From: Enterovibrio sp. JCM 19048
Lineage (GTDB): Bacteria; Pseudomonadota; Gammaproteobacteria; Enterobacterales; Vibrionaceae
Direction: 5' to 3'
DNA: 64,000 nt
Assembly (NCBI GenBank): GCA_001310415.1
Contig: BAXE01000003.1
Coordinates: forward strand, 62,001-126,000
Made by a program: the position numbers and the translations under genes. The notes beneath the pieces were generated by a model. The model was given only the letters and a program-made list of their open reading frames with translations. It made no database searches and was not told where the DNA came from. Position 1 is the first letter of the stretch; the number at the start of each line of letters is the position of its first letter. This document shows, in pieces, positions 50,607 through 63,200 of this stretch.

Positions 50607-51733
50607 TGTCAGACATCGTCATGAGTCTCTACATCGGGCCGGTTGCCCCCGTGCCGGTTTCAAAAGCGGTGATCAATGCCTTCGTTTCCTGCGAGGTGCG
50701 CTCGGTCACCGAAGGAAAATCCGGCTTCCAGCTGGTGTTTGAAGTGGAAACCAATTCGCCGCTGCTCACCGTGTTTATGCTCGCAAGCAATAACCCAATC
50801 CCGATGGTGCGCACCGTGATTGCGGTGGAGATGAATGGCCAACAGAATGTACTGATTGACGGTGTTGTCACTGAACACAGTATCAACCCCGGCAGTGCGC
50901 CGGGTATATCGCGCATGACACTCAATGGCGAAGATCTCAGCCGCGTGCTGGATTATCTCGATTTCAGCTTTATGCGCTTCCCGGCCATGCCGGATTTTGC
51001 GCGGGTGAATCTGGTGCTGGCGAAATATGCGTTCCTCGGCCTCATCCCTAAAGTCATTCCATCCGTGCTGATTGATGTGCCGGTACCGACGCAACGCATT
51101 CCATCGCAGCAGGGCAAAGATCTGGCATATATCCTCTCGCTCGCAGAGCGGGTCGGGTATGTGTTTTATATCGAACCCACTGACATTGTCGGCGTGTCGG
51201 AAGCTTACTGGGGGCCGGATGTGCGTATCGGTAAGGTGCAGCGCCCGCTCAATGACGATCTGGATGCCAACCGCAATGTGTCCGGTATGACCGGCACCTT
51301 CAACGGCCAGAATGCCTTTATTCCGCTTATCACTATTCAGAATCCGCAGACCAAGGTGCCACTGACGATCCCGGTGCCGAGCGTTAACCCGCTGAATCCC
51401 CCTTTGGGTTTGCTGCCGCCAATCACCCTGAACACAGAAAACGTGTATGAAACTGCCAAATACTCACCGGTTCAGGCAGCGCTGATTGGCCTTGCCAAAG
51501 CGGCGCGTTCGGCAGTGAAGGCCGTGACCATGACGGGCTCGCTCGATGTGCTGGCGTACGGTTCGCTGTTAAAGGCGCGGCGGTTGGTTTCGGTGCGTGG
51601 AGCGGGCGCGCCTTTCAACGGCATTCACTATGTGGAATCAGTCACGACGAGCTTCAAGGAAGGCGAATTGACACAACAGTTTGAACTGAGCAGGAACGGT
51701 CTGCTGTCGACCGTTAACAAGGTGCCCGCATGA
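50606..51733 (+). CDS. gpD-like spike/hub protein (gp27-like half of VgrG)
   Basis: This intact 375-residue phage late control protein D family member is the hub equivalent to T4 gp27 and the N-terminal half of VgrG. It has LTVFMLASNNPIPMVRT near residue 50 and TLNGEDLSRVLDYLDF near residue 110. The middle segment GKDLAYILSLAERVGYVFY is typical of gpD proteins. It overlaps the next gene (ATGA), which encodes the OB-fold spike part, so in this eCIS the spike is split into two proteins. The ATG at 50606 is used and the TTG one codon before is not needed. Confidence 0.85.
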   Translation: MSDIVMSLYIGPVAPVPVSKAVINAFVSCEVRSVTEGKSGFQLVFEVETNSPLLTVFMLASNNPIPMVRTVIAVEMNGQQNVLIDGVVTEHSINPGSAPGISRMTLNGEDLSRVLDYLDFSFMRFPAMPDFARVNLVLAKYAFLGLIPKVIPSVLIDVPVPTQRIPSQQGKDLAYILSLAERVGYVFYIEPTDIVGVSEAYWGPDVRIGKVQRPLNDDLDANRNVSGMTGTFNGQNAFIPLITIQNPQTKVPLTIPVPSVNPLNPPLGLLPPITLNTENVYETAKYSPVQAALIGLAKAARSAVKAVTMTGSLDVLAYGSLLKARRLVSVRGAGAPFNGIHYVESVTTSFKEGELTQQFELSRNGLLSTVNKVPA

Positions 51734-52239
51734 GTTTATATGGAAAATTCCGTGGAACCGTCGTGAGTAACATCGACCCCATGCAACAGGGGCGGATCAT
51801 GGCAACCGTGCCGAGTGTCTCTGGCATGGTGCCCGGCACATGGTGCATGCCCTGTTTGCCGGTGCTGGGGCTGAATTCTGGCATCTTCGCTGTGCCGCCG
51901 ATTGGTGCCGGGGTCTGGATAGAGTTTGAGCAGGGTGACATTGATTATCCCATCTGGTCAGGCTGCTTTGCAGGCTCTCCCGCGGATATTCCCATGTTGG
52001 CGCAAACCGCGCTGGCACCGATTTCTTCCATCACCCTCCAGAGTATGGCCAAGCACGGCATCGTCATTTCAGACATTGGCGGGCCAATGGGCATGGGGGG
52101 GATCACGCTGCAAACCGCGACCGGCGCGACGCTGTCGGTGACGGATGCAGGCATTTTTATTTCAGACGGCAAGGGCGCACAGATCACCTTGGTTGGCCCC
52201 ACGGTGGATATCAATAACGGCGCCCTGACCATCACGTAG
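51730..52239 (+). CDS. gp5-like OB-fold spike protein
   Basis: This intact 169-residue protein has an N-terminal OB-fold (MSLYGKFRGTVVSNIDPMQQ, GRIMATVPSV, VPPIGAGVWIEFEQGD) and a C-terminal run of short strands (SISDIGG-like, TLQTATGATLSVTDAGIFIS) that would build the needle-like triple beta-helix. It corresponds to T4 gp5 or the second half of VgrG. No lysozyme domain is inserted. Its start overlaps the gpD-like stop. The following gene encodes the PAAR-like tip. Confidence 0.85.
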   Translation: MSLYGKFRGTVVSNIDPMQQGRIMATVPSVSGMVPGTWCMPCLPVLGLNSGIFAVPPIGAGVWIEFEQGDIDYPIWSGCFAGSPADIPMLAQTALAPISSITLQSMAKHGIVISDIGGPMGMGGITLQTATGATLSVTDAGIFISDGKGAQITLVGPTVDINNGALTIT

Positions 52240-52250
52240 GGAGACAAGGT

Positions 52251-52571
52251 ATGCCAGGTGCAATTCTCCATGTCGGTGCCACCGTGATGTGTTCCCACGG
52301 CGGACAGGCAACGCCTACTGTGCCGAATCCCCGTGTGATGGTGTCCGGTCAGCCGACGGTGCTGCAAACCGCGCCGTATGCGGTCGCAGGCTGTGCCATG
52401 CCGCCACCGACGGCAGGCAATGGCCCCTGTGTGACGGCGCAGTGGATGACAGGCTCTGTGCGTGTGTTGTCGTTGGGGCAGCCGTTCGCCCTGCAAACCG
52501 GTCAGTCCTTGTGTACCCCAACGGGCACACCGTTGATTCGAGTGTGGTTCAGCCGTGTGCTGGCGACCTGA
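52251..52571 (+). CDS. PAAR-like tip protein of the eCIS
   Basis: This intact 106-residue protein has a PAAR-like repeat pattern: ILHVGATVMCSHGGQA, RVMVSGQPTVLQT, and GQPFALQTGQSLCTPTG. It has four Cys and two His residues (H7, C15, H17, C49, C62, C90 by my reading), which could hold a metal. It sits next to the gp5-like gene, as tip proteins do. It is distinct from the T6SS PAAR at 7660 in sequence and context. It starts 11 bases after the spike stop. Confidence 0.8.
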   Translation: MPGAILHVGATVMCSHGGQATPTVPNPRVMVSGQPTVLQTAPYAVAGCAMPPPTAGNGPCVTAQWMTGSVRVLSLGQPFALQTGQSLCTPTGTPLIRVWFSRVLAT

Positions 52572-52580
52572 GGAGGAAAT

Positions 52581-52946
52581 ATGGCTTATCCTGATTTTCC
52601 CTACCGCATTGATACGCAAGGTCGCACAGCGACGACGGACAGGTTTGACGTGATCCGTGACCGCATCGAACAGGTGCTGTTTACCGAGCCTGGCGAACGG
52701 GTGATGTTGCCAACCTTCGGCTGTGGTTTACACCGCCTTTTGTTTGCGGGCGTCAGTGAGTCGCTGGTGGAAAATACGCGCACCCTGATTGCTACCTCGC
52801 TGCAAACCTGGATGCCGCAGGACATCGAGCTGACTGAAGTCGAGGTGCATTTTGATAACGGCGCTTTGTTTATTGATGTGGCTTATCTCGTCTTGCCGGA
52901 CGGTGATCCCGGTCAGGCGAGCTTTGTTCGGGAGGGGGCGGCATGA
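52581..52946 (+). CDS. gp25-like baseplate wedge protein
   Basis: This intact 121-residue gp25/GpW family member has the core RDRIEQVLFTEPGERVMLPT, CGLHRLLF and the C-terminal IELTEVEVHFDNG. It is the eCIS counterpart of T6SS TssE and links sheath to wedge. It begins 9 bases after the PAAR-like stop with GAGGAGG in front. Its stop overlaps the start of the baseplate-J gene by 4 bases. Confidence 0.9.
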   Translation: MAYPDFPYRIDTQGRTATTDRFDVIRDRIEQVLFTEPGERVMLPTFGCGLHRLLFAGVSESLVENTRTLIATSLQTWMPQDIELTEVEVHFDNGALFIDVAYLVLPDGDPGQASFVREGAA

Positions 52947-55471
52947 TTTACTTTTGCTGTGATCAGCGACGCCGTGAAGCGGTGCGCGGCTCTGCCTTGA
53001 ATGGTATCGACTTTATCGAAGTCATCGATAAAGAAGCGCCAGTGGAAGCCGATCGCCAGCGTTTTCTCCATCTTTATCTGGTCAACGATCCCGGTGCGTT
53101 TGTTTACACCGAAGACAATCTGCGCCTTGAAGGGCCCAACAGTGTACAAATCGTCAATGTGGTGATGGGCGTTAACGGGCAGGCCAACGTGATTGGCATT
53201 GAAGTCGATCATCCCGCGACTTCTCGCCTTATACCATCAATCTGGTTACCAGCCTTTGAACCCCGCACCGCCACCGGAAATCGACCCCGCTCTCGCTTCC
53301 GTTACCTTTTCATTCAAAGTCGAATGCCCATCGCCGTTTGATTGTCTGCCGGATTGCGAATGCCCGGATCCGCAAATTACAGACACTGAAATTGATTACA
53401 CCGCGCGGGATTTTTATTCCTTCCGGCGCATGATGCTGGACAGACTCGCGTTGGCATCGCCGGAATTTGGGGCAGGGCATCCCGCTGATATGTCGACGGC
53501 GTTAGTGGAAGTGCTGGCCTACCTGGCTGACCAATACGCTCATCAACAGGACACCGCGACCACAGAAGCCTATCTGGATAAAGCGCGGTCAAGGATTTCG
53601 CTGAAACGGATGACGCGCCTGGTAGATTACGCCGTCGATGAAGGCTGCAACGCCCGCTGTTTTTGTCACTTTGCCGTTTCTGCCGATGTGTTGCCCATGG
53701 CGCCGGACACCATAGTGATCCCGAAAGGCACGGCGGTTTGCACCCGTATCAGCGAACAGCCGCGCACCTTTGCCCGCGATGATGAATTACTGGCTAAAAG
53801 CAGCGCAGTGTATGAAACCTGCTTTGATGTGCCCGCCCTGTATGCTGCCCACAACCGGATGCTGTTTTACACCTGGAGTGATGCACGTTGCCATCTGGCG
53901 AAAGGCGCCGTGATGGCGACGCTGGATGGGCACTTCCCCAACCTGACAGCGGGCATGTATCTGGTGTTTGAAGAGATCACCGGTGCGAAAACCGGCAACC
54001 CGGCCGACCGGAAACTGTCCCAGCGTCAGGTTGTGTTACTGACGGAAGTGCACCCATTCAACAGTGATGGTGAGCCCCTTACCGACCCGGTGGCTGATGA
54101 GCCCGGCAATTCCGCACTTATCACGAATATTCGCTGGCATGACAGCGACGCACTGCGTTTTCCTGTCTGCATTTCATCAGAAACTGCAATCGAAGCGGGC
54201 AGGCAGTTTATCTCCCCGGTTTCTGTCGCGCGGGGCAATCTGGTACTGGTGGATCACGGTCATACCCTGACCGGAGAACCCTTGGAGCCGGTTCCTGAAC
54301 CTTGGCTTAGCTGGGCGCCTGGCAAAGGCACCATTGAACCGGAGCGTAAGTCGACGTCCTGCAATGACCACTGTGAGCCGCAGCAGGCTGAAACCATTAC
54401 GCCGCGCTATCATCCTGAACTGGCGAATATGCCACTGACATTTGCGCCGACGTATCCTGTAGGCGCTCCCGCGGTTGATTTGCTTCGCACGCCACAGCCG
54501 TTTGAATGCAATGCCTGCGTTTCCCTTTCTGCCGATGACGGTGTAGAAGTTCACCCTTACAACGTCGTGCGTGCCTGCTGGCGGTGGACAGCGCCGCCAC
54601 GGTATTTACCACGGAAATTGAGCGTAATGGCCGCGCTTCACTGCGTTTTGGCGATAACGTATTTGGCAAAAGGCCGTTGCCGGGCACAACGCTTTCAGCC
54701 ACCTACCGGGTGGGGCTTGGCAGCGAAGGACAAATCGGTGCAGATAAGCTGCATCACCTTGCCATGGTGATGCCATCCGTGACTGAAGTGCGCAATGTGA
54801 CACCGGGTGAAGGGGCGCGAAACCGAGAATCCAACGCCCAGATCCGGAAACGGGCACCTTTCCTGTTCAAAACGCAGGAACGGGCAGTCACGCGGGAAGA
54901 CTATCAAACCCTTGGGCGGCGTTTTTCCGGTATTCAGGATGTCAGTTGCGCCTATATCCACACCGGCAGCTGGATCACCACGTTCGCCTTGCCCGATCCA
55001 GAAGGGCGGGTTGAGGTGTCGCAAACCCTGCGAACCCAGCTTCGCGACCATTACGAGAAATTCCGTCTCGCTGCCCATGATGTGGCGGTGAGTTCGCCTG
55101 TCTATGTGCCGCTTGAAATCACCTTGCATGTCTGTGTTGCGCCGAATGCATCCAAAAGCCATGTGCGTCAGCGGCTCAGCAAGCTGTTTTCTGCCCGCCA
55201 GCTGCCGGATGGATCGTTGGGGCTTTTGCACCCGGATCGCTTCCGTGCCGGTGAAACGCTCCATCTCTCACCCTGGATAGCCGCTGCGCAGAATGTCGAA
55301 GGGGTGATCGCCGCCAAAATGACCCGGTTCCGCCGCTTTGGTGATGCGAGAACCAGCGGTCTGGCAGAGCGGAAACTGACCTTCGCACGCACCGAAATTG
55401 CCCGCGTTGACAACGATGCCAGCCACCCGGGCAATGGCGTGTTTGCGCTGGATATGGACGGAGGGCACTGA
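52943..55471 (+). CDS. Baseplate J-like wedge protein (gp6/Afp11-type), frameshifted
   Basis: This baseplate protein of about 843 residues has an N-terminal domain (QIVNVVMGVNGQANVIGI) and two short bridging frames that join near 53215 and 53270. The J-like core follows: YTARDFYSFRRMMLDRL, LVEVLAYLADQYAHQQDTA, TTEAYLDKARSRISLKRM. A third break near 54590 leads to RNGRASLRFGDNVFGKRP and AVTREDYQTLGRRFSG, the conserved C-terminal J signatures. The segment CLPDCECPDPQ near 53346 is Cys-rich. It acts in the baseplate ring and overlaps the gp25 stop by 4 bases. Confidence 0.85.
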
Positions 55472-55472
55472 T

Positions 55473-58167
55473 ATGTCGAATCATGAAACCCATTGTGGCG
55501 CGTGCAGCGGTACGGAAATTCTCACCCCCCAAGCGCCGGACAATACGGCGGGTTTGCCGTGGGTGGGATACCGTGCCGGGGAATATCGCGACTTCTACCT
55601 CAGCATGTCGGCAAGGCTGTCATCGGCTCAGTACGGTGCATTGGGTGTACTCACCACCCGCGACAGCAAAGATTTTACGCTGGCGCTGATTGATGCCTGG
55701 TCAGCCAGCTGTGATGTGCTGACCTTCTACAACGAAATGTGGATCAACGAAGCTTATGTCCGCACTGCGCAGGAAACCGCCTCCCTGCATATGTTGGCCG
55801 CCCTGATTGACTATGCGCCGCATCCCGGTGCTGCGGCGTCGGCAGATCTGGCATTTACGGTTGCTGCGGGTGAGGGCATTCCTGAAGTGGTGACCATTCC
55901 AGCAGGCACTAAAGTGCAAAGCACACCGGGGCAGGATGAAGATCCGGTGTTGTTTGAAACCCTGGACGATTTAACCGCCCGAGCCGCCTGGAATGCCATT
56001 CGGCCGAAATTGACCGCGCCCCATCCGTTGACCACAGAAACCACATTGCTGCCGTTGCCGGGCACCAATCTCAACCTTAAACCCGGCGATGCGGTCTACT
56101 TTGTCGCTGACGATGACACCCCAGTGTTTGCCACCATCAACGACGTCACGCCAGTGCTCGCTGACATTGCGAAAGACCCAGACAGCAAAGATCTGACCTG
56201 GCTTTCTATCTCGCCGTTGGCGACAGGGCCGCTTTCTTCTTCTCCGGCGGCAGGCGGAGGCACCATGGTGATGGCCATGTCAGGGGGCAGTGGTGTCTAT
56301 CTGGACAGCATTCTGGCCGAGGACGATCTCAAAGCGGTGCTGATAAAAGATGCCATCGCCGAAAAAGCCTTTTTCTCGCCCTTTATCGAAATCGCCAGCC
56401 CAGAGCGTCAGGTGCAGGTCTTCCGTACTTCCGCCGCGATATTCGGCCACTCCGCACCGCCTTTGTCGAGTCTGCACCATTCGCTGACAGGGAATGTGCC
56501 TGTCTACACCAAAAACGGTGACGATGTGGTGGTGAGCGATTTGGAACCCGGCCCCTATGCGGGGGCAACAGAAGCAACCTGGGCTGACGAAGGCACGCTG
56601 ACGCTGATGAGCGCAGGGGTTAACCATGTCTATCTTGAGCGGGCGGTATCGAGTATCGGCAAAGAAAGTGTGGTCGTGCTGCGCGATGGCGATAGCTGGT
56701 TCCGTTATCAGGTAGTGGATACCAATGAAACCTCCGCGTCATTTTTTGCCGTGACCGGAAAAAGCACCCAGTTGACGCTGAATACCGAAAATCATTTCGG
56801 TGATTTCTCCATCCGGGGCACCACAGCTTACGGTGCCAACGAATGGATTACCCTTGCAGAGCCGCCCATCACCGAGCCGTTGGATGCAGAGAGCATTTCC
56901 CTGATGCTCAATGGCTGGTTCCCGGGTCTGGAGGCAGATCGTAACGTGATCCTCTCTGGTTTAGTGGAAGGGCTGGGCGAAGAGCCGGTGATAGTGAAAC
57001 GCACACTGCAATCGGTCAGCCACGCCCTGCAAACCAATGGTGGGACAACGGTGACGTTTACCGAATCCATCGGCTCACGTTATTTACCGCAAACATTAAC
57101 TATCGCCGCCAACGTTGCCGAAGCGACACAAGGCGAAACCGTGGCGGAAGTGCTGGGCGATGGCAGTGCCACACCGCACCTTTCCTTTATCACCAAGCAG
57201 GCACCGCAAACCTTTGTGCCCGCAGAAACCGAAAGCGGCGTGAAGCCAACGCTGGAAGTCAGAGTGAACAATATCCTTTGGCAACAGGTACCCAATTTCC
57301 TCGAAGCCAGCCCGACAGACCGGGTTTATACCCTGAAAATGGATGAGGCAGGTTTCAGCAAAGTCACTTTTGGTGATGGTGTGTTGGGCGCCATGCCCGG
57401 CAAAGGCCAGCAAAATATCCGCGCCAGCTACCGTAAAACCCTGGGTTTGATGGGACGGGTAAAAGCGGGGCAGCTCAACCTTTTGATGTCGCAACCTTTG
57501 GGGCTGCAAGGGGTGAGAAACCCGATGGCAGCGGAAGGTGGGGCAGATCCGGAAAGCCGGGATGCTATCCGCCAGAGCGCGCCGCTTTCCTGCCGCACAT
57601 TAGGCGTGTGGTGTCCCTGACGGATTATGCCGATTTTGCCCGTGCTTACGGCGGGATCGCCAAAGCTTCTTCCCAATGGCTCCACCTTGCGGGAGGGCCT
57701 CAGGTGGTGCTGACGGTCGCCGCTGAAGAAGGGGCGCAGGTGCCGGAGGCTCCAAACTTTACGATGCATTGAGTGATGCCCTGGTGCTGGCGGGTGACCC
57801 GTTTGCACGCTTTGTGCTGCGAAGCTTTCGCCAGACCTATTTCCGCCTTGGCGTGAAGTTGCAGGTCAACAGCCTGTATCTGGAAGACGAAGTGCTGGCG
57901 TTGGCTGAAACCGTGTTGCGGGATGCCCTGTCGTTTGACGCGCGGGATTTCGGTCAGCCGGTGTTTGCCAGCGAAATCATTGCACTGCTGCACACTGTTG
58001 ATGGCGTCGACGCCGTGATTGTTGAAAGGCTCTACACCGGCGCGACACCCACGCGGCATGATGGTATTGCCGCGCCTATGGCGGAAGTGGTGGATGGCGA
58101 TGCGCTGGGCGCGTCTATTCTCAGCCTGCATCCCGGGGCATTGGATTTTCTGGAGGCGAGCTTATGA
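55473..58167 (+). CDS. Second baseplate-assembly protein (J-like), frameshifted
   Basis: This protein of about 898 residues resembles the putative baseplate-assembly proteins that accompany gpJ in eCIS and related particles. The N-terminus has CGACSGTEI and DFYLSMSARLSSAQYGAL, then TLALIDAWSASCDVLTFYNE, a family signature. Later come RVYTLKMDEAGFSKVTFGDG-like and GKGQQNIRASYRKTLGLMG segments. Frames break near 57615 and 57750. The corrected tail reads RVVSLTDYADFARAYGGIAK, SDALVLAGDPFARFVLRSF and stops at 58165-58167. The start at 55473 is 1 base after the preceding stop. Confidence 0.8.
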
Positions 58168-60247
58168 GCAGCATGTCACCTGAAACCTTATACAACCTGC
58201 TGCCGGAGGTTTATCGCCGCCGTGATGAGGAGCAGGGATTTCCACTCAAGGCGTTAATGGCGATCCTTGCCGAGCAGGCTGCCATCGTCCAACACGATAT
58301 TGATCGTCTTTACGACAATCAGTTTATCGATACCTGTGACGAATGGGCGGTGCCTTATCTTGGTGAGTTGGTCGGCTACCGTTATGGCCCGGCAATCCCC
58401 GGCGTCAGCCAACGTGCAGCCGCCGCCAACCAAATTGCCCTCACGCGCCGCCGTGGTGTGGCTCTGGCGCTGGAACAACTGGCAACAGACACCACGCGCT
58501 GGCCTGCACGGGTAGTGGAGTTTTTCCAACTGTTGGCACGGCCTGAACATATGGCAGCGCCGCAAACTCAGCGCCATTACACCTTGAACCTGCGCGACTC
58601 CGCCAAGTGCGAGGCGCTGAATACCGCCTTTGATACGGCGAGTTACACCATGGCGACCGGCCGTATAAGCCAAGGTGAAGGTCGGCATCATTTCCGCCAT
58701 GTTGGCCTGTTCTTGTGGCGGCTTCGCCATTATCGCCAGCCCATTACACTCGCGCACCGGGTGGCTGCACGCCGTTATCTGTTTAATCCGCTGGCAATTA
58801 ACACGCCGCTGTTTAACCAGCCATTGCCGGAGCCAGATATCAACCATCTGGCGCGGGAAGAAAACCTGCCCGTGCCGCTGCTTCGGCGCAGTATCGCCGG
58901 TGACAGCTTGCCACTGTTCTGCCCCATGCTTTTACTGTCATCCTGGACGGCATTTTGCTGACACCGGATCAAATCCAGATCTGCAACCTCAGTGACAGCG
59001 GGGCAGGGTGGGCGCACGTGCCCATTGACCGTGTCTCTGTCGACCCCGAGCTTGGCAGGCTGGCGCTACCTGCATCCTTGGATGAGCCCGACCGGGTGGA
59101 AGTGACGTTCCACTATGGCGCTTGCGCCGACATGGGCGGCGGCAGTTACTCGCGGCGTGAAGGCTTTATTGTCTCGTCTGCTGCGCCTGAGCATATTGGC
59201 GAAGGGGACAGCATTCAGACGGCACTGGATAACATCGTCAATGGCGGGGTCGCGCAAATCGGTGTTTCGCACCGGTTTACCCAAGCGCCGGATGTGTTGG
59301 TCAACGCTGACCGAACCCTTTCGCTGCGCGCCGCTGACGGACACCGCGCCTTTATTGATTTGGATGGCGACGAGATGACGCTCGTGGGGGGCAGTGAAGC
59401 TGAGATCGTCCTCGATGGCTTGGTGATCTCCGGCGGTCGGCTGGTGGTACCGGATACCGGCGACAACAACCTGCGCCGTCTTGTGCTTCGTCATGTCACG
59501 CTTGTGCCGGGCAGGACGTTGACCATCGACGGTGAGCCTGTTTCACCGACGTTGCCGTTACTGGTGGTTGAAATACCCAATGTCACCGTCGAGATAGAGC
59601 GCTCCATTATTGGCGGCATCCGCACCGTGGAAGGCTCGGCTGTTGCCATTACCGACAGCATTGTCGATGCCACAAACCGCACCGGCATTGCGTTTTCGGC
59701 GCTGGATGAAACCAGTCATGGTGGCGTGTTGACCCTGTGTGAAACCACGGTGATCGGCAAGGTTGCCGCCCGTTCGTTTCCGCTCATCAGCAATACCATT
59801 TTGGACGCGGCGCTCGCCGAAGCCGATGACTGGACATCGCCCGTCTGGGCGTTGCAGCGCCAGACCGGTTGCGCCCGTTTCTCCTACATTCCACCCAATT
59901 CCCGTGTGCCGCGCCAACACCGTTGCCAGCCCCAGTTTGCGGCGGCAAAAGCGGTGGAAGCCGAGGAAGCACGTAACCCGCTGCTGACCGACAGTGCCCG
60001 CGAACACATAGTGCGTGGCGTGCGGGCAAGAGTGGTGCCTGCCTATACCTCGTCGCGTTATGGCACCCCGGCGTATGGGCAATTACTGCTTTCCGCCCCC
60101 GCAGAAATCCGGCGCGGTGCAGACAGCGGCAGCGAAATGGGCGTTTACCACCATCTTTATCAACCGCAGCGGCACGATGCTTTGCTGTTCCGTCTTAACG
60201 AGTTTTTACCCATCGGGCTTGATGCGGGCTTGATTTACGTGACCTGA
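58164..60247 (+). CDS. gpI-like tail protein with beta-helix C-terminus, frameshifted
   Basis: This protein of about 694 residues has an N-terminal gpI-like part (LYNLLPEVYRRRDEEQG, DIDRLYDNQFIDTCDEWAVP, LGELVGYRYG). The middle FPLKALMAILAEQAAIVQHD is also part of this domain. A break near 58940 leads to HAFTVILDGILLTPDQIQIC. From about residue 330 the sequence has regular strand repeats of a right-handed beta-helix (GGRLVVPDTG, LVVEIPNVTVEIERSIIGG, GSAVAITDSIV). The C-terminus has an Arg-rich GVRARVVPAYTSSRYG. It may help attach fibres or contact the target surface. Confidence 0.75.
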
Positions 60248-60257
60248 GGAGGATTTC

Positions 60258-63200
60258 ATGGCTGTAGACATTTCCGGAAAAACGTTCGACCCGCGCCATA
60301 ATTACTCCGAACTGGTGTCAATGCAGGGGCGGGTGGTATCGGACACGCCCCTGAACGAAGGCGCTGCGATTGTTGACCGCCGTTTTCGTGCAGAAACCAT
60401 CGATCTGGCGGGCTTTTGCGGCTATCCCGCTCATCTGCCAGACAGCTTCCGTATTGAAATATCTGGCGGCGAGCTGCTTATCCATCCTGGCCGTTACTAT
60501 GTTGACGGCTTGCTCGCGGAAAACTTCGGCGCGGGTGAACACAGCTTTTACTTGCCGCTTGAAGAGCTGAACAGCACCGAGCCTCTGACGTTCCAGTCGC
60601 AACCGTTTTTACCCATTGTTGAGCCGCTGGAACTGGATGATGGCCGCTATCTGGTGTTTCTGGATGTCTGGAAACGCCCGGTCACCTTTTTGGAAGCGCC
60701 GGAACTGATCGATCCCGCGATTGGCGTGGATACCAGTGCGCGGATCCAGACAGTCTGGCAGGTCAAACTCTTTGCTGTGGATGACGGCGTCACCTGCAGC
60801 ACAGAAGATGAAGACATTGATGACTGGCTCGAATTTACCCTTCCATCCGGTGCGCGTCTCACCAGCCGGGCGAATCCTGCATCTGCGGTGGATGATCCTT
60901 GTCTGTTGCCGCCGGAAGGCGGTTACCGCGGCTTGGAAAACCGCACCTACATGGTGGCGATACACGATATTAACGAAGACGGCGACGCGCTGATCAAATG
61001 GTCGCGGGTTAACGGCGCTTTTGCGGGGCGCATTCTGGCGCAACCGGCTAACAATACCCTGACGCTGGAGCAAGTCGCGAAAGACGATTACCTGAGATTC
61101 AATGCCGGTGACTGGGCAGAAATCACCGATGATGTCCGTGTTTTGGAAGGCAATCCCGGCACCATGGTGCGGGTACTCTCTGTCGACGATGCATCGAATA
61201 CCATTGTGCTGGAAGCGCCGCTGGCAGCGGGCGAGATCATGCTGGTGCCTGCTTCGACGGCAGCCGATCAAAGTGTCCATCCTATTCTGCGCCGCTGGGA
61301 TCAGTCGGGGATCGTTCTGGATACTGACGGCAATGAAATCGTCAATCTTGATGCGGCGGGCAGCGACGGTTTGATCCCGGCGCCGGAAGGCGTGTTTATC
61401 GCGCTGGAAGACGGCGTGGAGATCGCCATTACCCTAGATGATGAAGGTCTTTACCACTCGGTGATAACTGGAGCTTTATTACCCGTTATGCCGACAGCTC
61501 TGTTGAAGAACTGGATGAAGCGCCGCCGCAGGCATTCCATCATCACTTCTGTCGTCTAGCGGTGGTCGATGTTGAAGAAGGCGAATTCGTAGAGCCAATT
61601 TTTCAGGACTGCCGCGACCCGATTGGCACTGCAGGCTGCTGTACCGTGGTTGTCAGGCCGGGCGAGGACATTCAGACTGCGCTCGACAGTCTCTCGCCGG
61701 AATTGGTGGGTGTGTCTGCCTGAAAGTCGGCATTCACACTATCCGCCGACCACTCCGTATCCGATACCCCAATGTCACCTTGCATGGTGAAAGCCACGGT
61801 GCGCAAATCCGTAACCTCAGTGGCGGCGCAGCCATCGATGCATTTGCAGACGACGGCGGGCTCCTTTCCGGTATCCATATCTCCACCATCGGCATTCAGC
61901 TTGAAGGAGGTACGGAGAAATCAGAAGGCGTCATTACGCTGCGAAACGTTCAGCACAGCCTGGTGGAAGATTGCCGGGTGTTGGCGGCAGGTGAGCAACG
62001 CGGCGGCATCAATGCTGCGGTCGCACTGTTTGGCTGCGAAGGTGTGCGGGTGATGCATTGCCGGTTGGCAGGTACATCCATTGGTGTCTTGTTGGATAAC
62101 GGTGGCGAAGATTTGCTGGTTGAGGGCAATGACATCGACGCGCAGGCCGAACAACAAAGCGGCCTGATTGGTGTAGCGGTCGCCGAGCTGACCGGACGCG
62201 CGCGCGTGCTCAATAACAACATCACAGGGTATGTCCGCGGTGTGACCGTGAACAACCAGCCGCTCGGCGCACCGTTTTCAACCGCTTCCCACAGCGAGGT
62301 GGTCGGCAACCGCATCGCCCTTGGGCGCATGCAGAGCGATCAGGATGCCATTGCCATCGAGAGTAACTGTACATTCGGGACTGTGTCTGAAAACCAGATC
62401 ACCCTGGCTGCGGAAGATTGTATCGGTATTGTCGCCAGAGGCGTGGGCAGTCTGGTGGAACGCAACCGCATCGAATCGCTGGAAGAGTTCGAGCAGCAAA
62501 TCGGTGTGCTGGTCGGCGAAGATGCTGAAGTCTTCAGTGGCGGCATTACGGTAGCACAAAACTGGATCCGTGGCTGCGCTGGCGGCGTGGTGGCGGATGA
62601 TGTGGCAGGTATTCGCATCGACAGCAATGACATTTCCGGTGACGGCGGCGGGGTAGAAGTCGCTATCTCTGTCTCTGAATCTTCACTGGTCAGCATTGAA
62701 AACAACACCGTGGTGACCTGCTCGGCGGCTGTCTTTACCAGCCAATGTGAAGACGTGCAGATCAGCTCCAACCAAATCCGTGATGATGCCGCGGCTATCG
62801 CCTGTGAGCGCTGTGTGCGGGTCGATATCACCAACAACCAGGTTAGCGATTGCAGTCATGGCGGAATATTCCTCTTCCTCTGTATTGCCCGTGGCGCATT
62901 GATTGGCAACCGGCTCAACAATGTGGGTGCGCGGGGCGCGAGCATTTTCGCCTCCTCCATCATGTGCCTGTTCCACCTCGGTGAATGCCACATTGAATCC
63001 AACGAAGTGCTCAATACCGGCGTCGGGCGCGATGAAGTCATCAACCCGCAGCGCACCGTCGGCATTGGTGCGCTGTTTGTGCTGGAAGCGCGGGTGGAGA
63101 GCAATCTGGTTTCCTACTCTGATCTCTTGACCCGGGTGCGGCTGCTCGAAGATCGCGCCTGATGCTGCAGGGTTTGCTCGAAATCAGTGTGGCATTTGGC

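Noticed and set aside
51730-52571. Possibility that the gp5-like spike and PAAR-like protein belong to the T6SS
   Set aside because: They lie inside the eCIS operon with overlapping neighbours. The spike lacks the gp27 half expected of VgrG, which is supplied by the gene before it.
61780-63162. Pectate-lyase-like enzyme reading of the beta-helix frame
   Set aside because: The repeats show the solenoid fold, but no catalytic Asp/Lys/Arg cluster is visible and the frame is part of the longer DUF6519 protein.
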